Below, one piece after another: positions 56,364-64,000 of a DNA stretch of 64,000 nucleotides. Source of the DNA: Sophora flavescens (Eukaryota > Streptophyta > Magnoliopsida > Fabales > Fabaceae); the NCBI GenBank assembly GCA_030762895.1, contig CM061070.1, positions 29,911,652 through 29,975,651 of the forward strand, in the 5' to 3' direction. The notes beneath the pieces are model-generated. The model was not told the DNA's origin. It ran no database searches and saw only the letters and a program-made list of their open reading frames with translations. The position numbers and the translations under genes are program-made. How positions within the stretch are numbered: position 1 is the first letter of the stretch; each line of letters opens with the position of its first letter.

Positions 56364-57347
56364 CCTGACGGGTATGCTGCCAATGTATCACCTTCATTAC
56401 GACATATCGCCTATTAGATGTGCAATAATATTCGAATATGTCATTCAGGTTTGAGGCGGCAATGTGACGCCCCTAGTTTTGTGAATATTTACAATGAACA
56501 TGCATTATAATTTATGCTTATGATAATAGAGAGAGAAAAGAAAAGTACGCCCCCTTTTGTCTTAAGCCAGGTAAAACCTAAGGATGGACACACCCTAAGT
56601 TAGGACTCTAAACAGGTTGGCCACTAGGTTTGCTCTATTAGTGAAAATTGGGACGGGTCTAGACCTCTAAAAGTCATGGTCCCCAGATTGCCCTTATAAG
56701 GGCCTGATTTATGAATCTAGCCACAAGTAGGGATAAACCCTCTCAATATGACTATTACATGATCTCATGTACAATCTGAGTGGTGAACCGACAAGTATCA
56801 GGGAGGTACAAGACCTCTTCAATGACAATATCGGAGCACAGCCTAATCCTTGGGTTTTGAGCAAGCTCGGGTATAGAGCCAAAAGTGTGTGTAGTATGTG
56901 ATAGTGATGTGTGTGAAGGGAACATACGAACCTGTAACACGCAAAAAAATGAAAAGAAAAGAAAAGACAAGAAAAACATGCAAAATAAAAACATAGGTAT
57001 ATATAAAAATGGTTATAAGTCCTCTACCCTACTGTTAAAATATAGGAAAAAAGAAAACAAAGGAGGAGGAAACAAAAAAACATTGTTAGTGAAACATATA
57101 CAAAAATAACATGAGTTAAAATGTATATAGAACTAATTTTTCTCATTTTTATTAAATAAAAAGAAAACCCAAACAATAAGGACAATCCAAACAAACATCA
57201 TTAAAAATAAAAGACATTTTTTGTTTTTGTTATTTAATTATTGTAAGAAAAAAAACAGCAAGATAGAAAAAAAGGGTAAAACAAATAAGCTACAAGTTAC
57301 TAAAAATTTGCAAAACTAATTTTTACGGGCTTGACTCTCTTAAAAGT
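56364..57347 (-). other. Element C 5' untranslated/internal region
   Basis: Between element D and the element C primer site. It has AT-rich and A-rich tracts and no gag or ORF1 homology. 57180-57340 is nearly pure AT with poly-A runs. Confidence 0.6.
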
Positions 57348-57366
57348 GTCCCCAGTGGAGTCGCCA
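57348..57366 (-). other. Primer binding site of element C (tRNA-Arg type)
   Basis: Minus strand TGGCGACTCCACTGGGGAC, 2 nt inside the 5' LTR end. This is the site known for Ogre-type elements. Confidence 0.9.
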
Positions 57367-58483
57367 TCTGTCGCGACCAAAAAGAAAACTGGTTTTTTCT
57401 TTTAGAAAATAAACATAGAGTCGTCGCCAATTTTATTTAATTTTGGGAAAATTGGAAAACCCTTAAAAAACTTTGGGTTCTGGAGTCGATTATGTCTATG
57501 GAAGGCATGGAGACTTAACCCCACGGCACCCTAGAACATCCATAAAAATGGTTACCCAAAATTAGTTGTGTAAATTATTAGTAACTTTGAAAATATTTGC
57601 TTTACCCCAAAAATCATTTAAAGGAAAAAAAAATCATTTTTAATTTTAAGATATTTTGTATTTTTTATCAGTTTTGTGTTTGTGAAATTTTTTTATTAAA
57701 CCTAAATGAGGTTGAACATGGCACGTAAGTCCACAGGGCAACCTCAAAATCTAAAGGGTTGAGCATGACACTTGTCATAGAGCAACCAAAAAAAAACACT
57801 GATTTAATTAAGTATTTGGAACCGGTTAAAGGGGATTTAAGTGATCATCTTTATTTTTACATAAAGAAAAAAGTTTTGCCTTTTGAAAATAGAACAAAAG
57901 TGAAACATTTTAAGTGTTTAGTAACAGTATAGCCATATGAAGATTACTAGTGTATCATGCATTTTAGCATATGATAGCAAACAATGAAATAGGAATCCTA
58001 TGATACACCGTTTCTGAAACAAACGTAAGAACTCATATAGCAAACATCATACTAACTTATTCAGTTTCAGTATCCATGGATTTTCTTTTTGTCATAAACA
58101 GAAACACAAAAATAAGAATGTCAAGAGAAACTCATGAATAATATCAACAAAGAGAACAAGGATTACCAAACGAGAGCAGAATAACAATGATTTTGCTTTC
58201 TCCCTGTAGTAAAATTTAAAGATCAAAACCCTTATATTTCAGTTTTACTGACTATTTAACTCTCCCTTCTTCTGAAAATTTGGAATCACCCTAATGACAT
58301 AGAAGAGAAAAAAACTCAAATTCTTATCTCTTTTCTTCACAAAGAAAATATCAGATAAAGAATCTCTCTCTCCCTCTCTCTTCTTCCGTATGTCCTCTCT
58401 ATCTTCCCCTCCCTCTATATCTCCTTTCCTCACTAACTCCTCTGGTTTTTTTTCGGTCCCCCTCCCACCCCCCCCCCCCCCCT

Positions 58484-58491
58484 CTTTTATA
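58484..58491 (-). promoter_or_regulatory. TATA box of element C 5' LTR
   Basis: Minus strand TATAAAAG followed by a run of about 19 G. This LTR is upstream of pol and would drive the genomic RNA. Confidence 0.6.
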
Positions 58492-59001
58492 GATGAAGGA
58501 GAAGGCTTTATGCTTCTCCTTACCCAGCGGCTTCAAGGTTGATCTCACGAAATCCGGAGCTTGGGCGGTTCTGAGCAGAGATCGCGTGTGTCCAGATGGA
58601 GGTGGCTCGAGCATAGGAAAGGTGGCGATATGATGTGAAGGTTGCGTGTCTGTAAAGAGAAGGAAGTGTGGTACGGTTAAGAGAGTGGAGGAGATGAGGG
58701 AGAAGAAGGACCAATGGGTAGAGGAGGTGTAGGGATGGTTGGAAGTGTGGTGCGGTTAAGAGAGTGGAGGAGATGAGGAAGAAGAAGGACCAATGGGTAA
58801 AGGAGGTGTGGGGGCGGTTGGAGAGTGGGGGGAGGAAGAAAGGTTTTTGTCTGATATGTAAAATGGGGTTTTTTAGGGTTAGGAGTGGTAACTCAACCTT
58901 CTTTCTTCTCTTTTTGCTGATTGTTCTTTTCTCCTTCTTTTCTTCCTCCTTTCTTCATTATTTTCTTTTTCTTCTTTAGTCTCCAGTTTGAAAATAAAAT
59001 T

Positions 59002-59412
59002 GCAGTGGACGGAACCTCCCCGTCTAACAGGAAAATTAAGTATGCAATGGACGGAACCTCCTCGTCCAACAGAAAATTAAATATGCAATGGACGGAACCT
59101 CCTCATCCAACAGAAAATTAAATATGCAATGGACGCAACCTCCTCGTCCAACAAAAAATTACATATGCAATGGACGGAACCTCCTCGTCCAACAGAGGAT
59201 TAGATATGCAATGGACGGAACATCCTCGTCCAACCAACAGAAAATTAAATATGCAATGGACGCAACCTCCTCGTCCAACAAAAAATTACATATGCAATGT
59301 ACAGAACCTCCTCGTCCAACAGAGGATTAGATATGCAATGGAAGGAACCTCCTCGTCCAACAGAAAATTAAATATGCAATGGACGGAATCTCCTCGTCCA
59401 ATCGAAAATTAA
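59002..59412 (-). repeat. 41-bp minisatellite in element C 5' LTR, about 10 copies
   Basis: Same unit as in the 3' LTR. A five-unit block (59087-59254 against 59255-59400) seems itself partly duplicated, sharing GACGCAACC and GAGGATTAGATAT variants. Confidence 0.9.
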
Positions 59413-59545
59413 GTAACCTCCTTTCTTCTTCTTTTTTTTATTTTTCTTCTTTCTTTCTTCACTATTATTTTTTAGTCTCCCTGAAATATAATAATAAAAA
59501 AATAGAATAAAATAAAATGATGACGGACAAAAAAGGGTGTTCACA

Positions 59546-59819
59546 AAGGTTATTTTTTTTGTGTTTTGTTGGCTTTGTGATGTCTAAAATTTGGTGAATC
59601 TAATTTATTTTGTTGTTGTTATGCTCTTTGTTTTGAGGGCTACCACAGGGTGAGACTAGCCACCGTCACCACCGTTGCATAGAGCAGTTTCCGGCCATCG
59701 GAGGTACAGGGGTTTTTCTATTTTGGGATATTAATTATAACTGTTCAATGCATGCTAAAGAAATTGTATAAATTTGTTGTAGTATATATTTGTTTAATTT
59801 GTATGGGTGTGTGTGTATG

Positions 59820-59882
<63 letters not shown>

Positions 59883-60274
59883 CTAGTTATAACAAAATTG
59901 TGTTTATTAGTTTTAAATTTAGAAAGCTGTTGTTTTTGCTAATTACGTAAATTAATTAATTAATGTAGATTAATTAATTTACTCTAGTATAAAATCATAA
60001 GGACAAGTACTGTTGATAGGATGAGACCTAGCTAGGATTAGTTAGCCGATAAAATCGTTTTCCTCCCACATATACTTGCAGCAGTAGTGATGAAGCTAGC
60101 TGATTCGACGTAGCGATGGTGATCCATTATAAGCGTGATCGGGATTATTTGTACGTAAATAACGGAGTGATTAAATAATACCTAAGAAGTTAATTAAATT
60201 AGATTCGGTAGTAATGAGCAGATTTGGCAGTATCATATTTAAAAATACATCAATTTATCTGAAAATGCAGAAGG
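59546..60274 (+). other. CACTA-3 intron-like DNA with TA microsatellite
   Basis: Starts with the right AAGGT duplication. A (TA)n tract lies at 59822-59878. No ORF. It ends at the acceptor-like ATGCAG just before the remnant transposase ATG. Confidence 0.6.
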
Positions 60275-61132
60275 ATGAAATATTATCCCTCGAACCGTAG
60301 TTCAGTGTATGATAGGAATGAGTTTGGGAGACGACTTCTAAAACAATCATTTGTAGCTGGAGTTGAGGAGTTTATATCGAAAGCAAAACAACATTGTGAT
60401 TATGCCGAAGAGGGGGGGATTAGATGTCTGTGAACAAAGTGCAATTGTATGGTGGTTTTGAGTGATGATGACGTGAAGTTACACCTATACCGACGTGGGT
60501 TCAAGCCTAATTATTGGATATGAACTGATCATGGTGAGGAGTTGCCGGATATTGATTTGAATGAAGTCGGTGGTGACGATCTTGACATGGGTGCATCAGG
60601 CAGTGGCTACCACGATGACTATGTCGAACAATTCCAGTCAATCCATATGATGGTCGATGATTGTCTTGGGCAACATGGGAAGAACAAGGGACGAATTTAC
60701 GGTACTGCAACCCTAGCCAGGTCGATCCGTCGGGGGTCGACGTCGAGCTTGACCATTAGAGAGCCTACATCCTCCGGCTCACTGGACACAAAGGAGGTGC
60801 AGCGGCTGAGGTAGGAGGTGCAGCAACCGAGAGAGACGAACGAGCGCATCCTGCAGTAAATGGAGACATTCTCTACGGTCATGACCGCTGTGCTCGATTT
60901 CCTCCCACCAGACAGGCGCAGCGCTCTGCAGGGGGTCCTCCATGCCACCCAGCCCCAGCCCTTCACTACTACTACTGATCCACCACCGCAGCCGCATGAT
61001 GACGGTCTGTCCACTGAGCCACAGCTTGATGGTCATGTGACGCCGGCAGACTCCCCCGACAGGATGACGATGATAGACATTATGGTGATGGGTATTAGGA
61101 TAGTTATAGGTGTAGTGGAGTTTTGTAGATAG
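60275..61132 (+). pseudogene. CACTA-3 remnant: transposase-associated domain fused to ORF2 C terminus
   Basis: ATG at 60275, one frame to 61132 with four stops (TGA 60431-60433, TGA 60521-60523, TAG 60812-60814, TAA 60857-60859). The first part (FGRRLLKQSFVAGVEEFISK, TKCNCMVVLSDDDVKLHLYR, RGFKPNYWI) is the zinc-binding transposase-associated domain that begins TNP2-type transposases. The later part (DTKEVQRLR, EVQQPRETNERILQ, METFSTVMTAVLDFLPPDRR) is the coiled-coil C terminus of ORF2. The catalytic transposase and most of ORF2 are missing between them, so a large internal deletion joined the two genes. Confidence 0.8.
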
Positions 61133-61139
61133 ACGAATA

Positions 61140-61480
61140 TTTTATTTATGGATTATATGTTGAGTTTGTTTTTATTTTAAATTAATTTTAATTTAATTGC
61201 TTTTTAAATTTTATTTTTAATTTGAATTTTTTTTTGTAATTGATAATATAATAATATTTTAATTAAAATAAAATATAATAATTAAATTATAATTAATTAT
61301 AATAAAATATAAATTAATAAATAAATTATAATAATAATTAATAAATAAAATATAATTAATTAATTAAAATAAAATATAATATAATATTTAATATTGAATG
61401 TATAAATTTTAATAAAAATAAATAATTATTAATTATTAATATAAAATAAATAAAAAATAATTTTAAAAATAGAAAAAACC
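61140..61480. repeat. Extremely AT-rich low-complexity DNA
   Basis: Runs of AATTAATTATAATAAAATAT type, no ORF, between the remnant gene and the subterminal repeats of CACTA-3. Confidence 0.8.
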
Positions 61481-61484
61481 TTGT

Positions 61485-61790
61485 TTTCGACGGATATTTC
61501 CGTCGGTAACTGTTGGTTACATTTTCCAACGAAAAATTCCGTCGGTAACTTCCACAGAGAGTTACCGACGGAATTTCCGTCGATAATTAGGGGTTCTGTG
61601 TGGCAAGTTTTCCCACGGTTAAAGCCGTCGGAAATTTCCGACGGATGAACAAGATCCATCGGAATGGCTTTCCTACGCGCCTATTACCGACGGAACCGTG
61701 TCCGTCAGAAATTTCGTCGGTAATGTAGTTTTCCGGCGGGATTTCTTCATTTCCGACGGGTTTTTTTCGTCGGTAAGTCGTGTTTTTTTT
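61485..61790. repeat. CACTA-3 right subterminal repeats
   Basis: TTACCGACGGAA...TTCCGTCGGTAA hairpin units mirroring the left end. Confidence 0.85.
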
Positions 61791-61798
61791 TTGTAATG

Positions 61799-62030
61799 GC
61801 TTGTGGGGCAGTTTGTGGAGAGGTTAGCTACACTGGAGAGGTAGATGGAGTTGTTGTACCAGCATTTGGGATTCAGATCCCGCAGTTCTGGTTTCGTCCT
61901 TGAGGACGATGTTGCTGCTTCGGGTACCCGTGCTGATGCCCTTGTAGTTCCTGATGCCCTTGGCCAGCAGGATGCAAATGATCATGAGGTCGATGCTCAT
62001 TGGTCCCCTCCACCACCCCCTCTCCGTTGA
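61799..62030 (+). pseudogene. CACTA-2 ORF2 exon, 3' half
   Basis: It continues the exon broken at 39979: VGQFVERLATLER, TAG at about 61843-61845, then MELLYQHLGFRSRSSGFVLE and a Pro-rich end HWSPPPPPLR followed by TGA (62028-62030). The coiled-coil/aromatic ending is typical of ORF2 C termini. Confidence 0.72.
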
Positions 62031-62184
62031 CTTGTAGTTTTTATTTTTTAATTTGATATTTTGTATTTAAAATTTTGTACCGGATTTTATTTTATTTTAT
62101 ACATATTATTTGAATTTTCAGTTATTTATTGAATCTGTTACATGTTAATATAGTGCTTGAATAAAAAATTAATTTACAAAAAAA

Positions 62185-62425
62185 AATTAGTGACCGAAAT
62201 AGTCGGTCGCAAAAATGGTTGCAAAAGTGGTCCGAAAATCGGTATTTGGGACCACATTAGTGACCACTTTTTTTATTATTTTGCGACAGCCAGATTCGGT
62301 CACTAATTAGGGACTGTAACAAATGTCGGTCGCTAATAGCCTTTGCGACCAGGCATACATTGACAAACATAACTCGGTCGCTAATAAGATTAGTGACCTA
62401 TTTTTTCGATCGCTAAAATACTTTT
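62185..62425. repeat. CACTA-2 right subterminal repeats
   Basis: TCGGTCGCTAAT, TTAGTGACCGA and GCGACC words in both orientations next to the right terminus. Confidence 0.8.
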
Positions 62426-62514
62426 TTTCTTGTAGTGTATGCAGAACTCATTAGACATGTATATTAGAGAAGTAAGCAAATGCATCAGACAGGTCATCCG
62501 ACATGTTACTCAAC

Positions 62515-64000
62515 AATGTAATGCATGTTCAAATTGTCTCTAATATATTTAAACCTATCTTTAGCTAAGGGTTTTGTGAAGATATCATCCCATTGATTTT
62601 CAGTTTAAACAAACTTAATATCAAACACATGTTTTTGAACACAATCTCTTATAAAATGATGTTTGATTTATATATGCTTAGTCTTAGAATGCTAAATGAT
62701 ATTTTTAGATAAGCTAATAGCACTTGAATTCTCACACCGAATAGAGATATTATGCTCAAATATATAATAATCTTCAAGTTGATGTTTTTCCCGTAAAAGC
62801 TTTGAGCAGCAACTTGCTACTGAAGTGTATTGCTTGGCCCGGTTGACAAAGAAATTGTGTTATGTATTTTTCTTGACCAAGAGACTAAATTTTCTCCAAT
62901 AAAGTGACATCCTCCACTAGTGCTCTTTCTTTCAATTATGTCTCCAACAAAGTCAACATCACAATATCCGACTATCCCGTATTCTTTTGATCTTAAATAT
63001 AGAAACCAAGGATAGTTGTCCCAAGCAAATATCTAAAAATTCTCTTAACAGTCTTCAGATGATTCTCTAGGATCGGATTGAAATCTAGCACATATACAGA
63101 CACTAAAGTGAATGTAAGGTTTGCTTGAAGTTAAATAGAGCAGAGATCCAATCATACCTCTGTAGACAGTTTGGTTTACTTTTTTACCTTCCTCATCTTT
63201 TCTTAGGATTACATTGGGATGCATGGGAGATTTCATTGATTTTGAGCTATCCATCTTGTACTACTTTAGAAGTTCCTTGGTGTACTTTTGTTGATGGATG
63301 TAGATGCCATCACTTGTTTGCTTGATTTGCATTCTAAGGAAGAACTTCAACTATCCCATCATGCTCATCTCAACTTAGAAAATTCCTTGCAAAGCTTTTC
63401 ATTAGCTAGTATCTCCAAAAATGATATCATCAACATAAATTTGAACTACTATGAAATTATCTTTTGAGCATTTCTTAAGCAGAGTTGTATCTAATTTTCC
63501 TCCAATAAACCCATAGTATAAGAAAATAATTAAGTTTGTCATACCATGCTCTAGGTGCTTGTTTCAAACCATATAGTTTTTTTTTCAGTTTGAAAACATT
63601 ATCTGGTTTTTCAAGATATTCAAAACCAGGAGTTTGTTTAATATACACTTCTTCTGCGATTATTCCATTTAGAAAAGCACTTGTCACATCCATTTGAAAT
63701 AAAGTTATTTGGTGTGGTGCAACATATGACATGAGTATGTGTATGGGTTTTATTCTAGCTACACGTGTAAAAGTTCCGGTTAGTCAATACCTTCTTGTTG
63801 GATATAGCCTTGAGCTACTAACATTTCTTTATTTCTGACTGCTTTGCCTTCTTCATCTAACTTGTTTCTGAACATCCATCTTGTTCCAATAACACACTTG
63901 TCTGTCAACTCGGAGACGAGTAGCCAGACATCATTCCTTGTGAACTAATTTAGCTCCTCTTACATGGAAAGAATCCATCTTTCATCTTCAAGAGCTTCTT
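62515..64000 (-). pseudogene. pol: SIRE-like copia pol: RT and RNase H, partial
   Basis: Reading leftwards: FQMDVTSAFLNGIIAEEVYI, FKLKKKLYGLKQAPRAWYDK (63475-63732), then catalytic VVQIYVDDIIFGDTS at about 63405-63450. Next MDSSKSMKSPMHPNVILRKD and YRGMIGSLLYLTSSKPYIHF (63045-63254), the RNase H region, and the C terminus with IRCENSSAISLSKN, HFIRDCVQKHVFDIKFV and IFTKPLAKDRFKYIR. Several stops and frameshifts break the frame. The rest of pol lies beyond the window. Confidence 0.88.

Larger units (their letters stand above)
40830..59545 (-). mobile_element. Element C: Tat/Ogre-like Ty3-gypsy retrotransposon, minus strand
   Basis: LTRs at 40830-42750 (3') and 57369-59545 (5'), minus-strand ends TGTGAACACCC...GGTCGCGACA. 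A 5-bp AAGGT duplication lies at 40825-40829 and 59546-59550. PBS TGGCGACTCCACTGGGGAC (tRNA-Arg type) and an archaeal-type second RNase H in pol are Tat/Ogre hallmarks. No gag or protease was found, so the 5' coding half has been lost; element D is inserted there. Pol has at least five in-frame stops and one frameshift. Confidence 0.92.
57369..59545 (-). repeat. Element C 5' LTR
   Basis: 2,177 bp. About 256 bp longer than the 3' LTR, nearly all from six extra minisatellite units (59002-59412). Confidence 0.92.
39980..61798. mobile_element. CACTA-3: CACTA element inserted in the CACTA-2 ORF2 exon
   Basis: The left end CACTACCAGAAAAC and the right end on the minus strand CATTACAAAAAAAAAACACG are diverged CACTA termini. 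The flank is GGC at 39977-39979 and GC or GGC at 61798-61800, one G being shared with the terminus. Subterminal CCGACGGAA / TTCCGTCGG arrays are at both ends. It contains a fused transposase-associated and ORF2 remnant. Element C is inserted near its left end. Own length without C is about 3.1 kb. Confidence 0.88.
36756..62437. mobile_element. CACTA-2: CACTA (En/Spm) element, 25.7 kb with nested insertions
   Basis: The right terminus on the minus strand is CACTACAAGAAAAAAAGTA, a classic CACTA end. The left terminus is CGCTACAAGAAAATAGTG, the same end with A changed to G at base 2. TAT flanks both sides (36753-36755 and 62438-62440). Subterminal GCGACCGA / TCGGTCGC repeats lie at both ends. 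Its own DNA, after removing CACTA-3, is about 3.9 kb including a solo LTR, and codes only for part of ORF2. Non-autonomous. Confidence 0.9.
31887..64000 (-). mobile_element. SIRE/Maximus-like Ty1-copia retrotransposon, minus strand, right end beyond window
   Basis: Reading right to left: RT and RNase H (64000 to about 62515), an env-like ORF (36361-34149), a 3' untranslated region and a 3' LTR (about 33217-31887). CACTA-2 separates pol from the env-like ORF. An additional ORF after pol is the hallmark of the SIRE/Maximus lineage. Gag, protease, integrase and the 5' LTR would lie beyond 64000. Confidence 0.82.

Noticed and set aside
59088..59412. Repeated MDGTSSSNRK protein-like frame
   Set aside because: A tandem minisatellite read in frame inside an LTR; length follows repeat number, not a gene.

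Overview
This window is a stretch of eudicot plant repeat DNA, most likely from a legume. It is AT-rich and almost entirely made of transposable elements. The lineages seen are Tekay/Del-type and Tat/Ogre-type Ty3-gypsy elements, an Athila-type gag-only element, a SIRE/Maximus-type Ty1-copia element, three CACTA (En/Spm) DNA transposons and several MITEs. One MITE, with long GACAGTGTAAA-containing inverted repeats, resembles legume families. No convincing host gene, tRNA, rRNA or CRISPR array was seen. The legume assignment is inference.

There are two nested clusters. Cluster 1 (1-30001) is a plus-strand Tekay-like element (element A) whose 5' LTR begins upstream of the window. A 7.07 kb CACTA element (CACTA-1, 270-7342, TSD TTG) is inserted in that 5' LTR. 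A second full-length Tekay-like element (element B, 11104-24411, TSD GGAAG) is inserted in A's RNase H region. A's integrase and 3' LTR follow (24412-30001). A short spacer (30002-31886) holds two MITEs and two TA microsatellites.

Cluster 2 (31887-64000) is a minus-strand SIRE-like copia element: 3' LTR, env-like ORF with a Tourist-like MITE in it, then the end of pol running off the right edge. It is split by CACTA-2 (36756-62437, TSD TAT). CACTA-2 is split inside an ORF2 exon by CACTA-3 (39980-61798, TSD GC or GGC). CACTA-3 is split by a minus-strand Tat/Ogre element C (40830-59545, TSD AAGGT). C is split by a minus-strand Athila-type gag+protease element D (48876-56358, TSD AAAAC). Each layer can be peeled off at its target duplication, which gives an insertion order five levels deep.

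All larger coding regions carry in-frame stops, frameshifts, deletions or insertions, so no complete autonomous element is visible. The layers complement each other only as evidence of history: element-encoded gag, protease, RT, RNase H and integrase for the retroelements, and ORF2, Ulp1 and transposase-associated parts for the CACTA elements. I did not find a clearly new biological system. The best leads are a conserved short ORF behind intron-like signals inside both Tekay LTRs, a duplicated promoter-plus-first-exon fragment carried by CACTA-1, a minisatellite that differs in copy number between the two LTRs of element C and recurs in its 3' UTR, and a gag-only Athila parasite with very similar LTRs.
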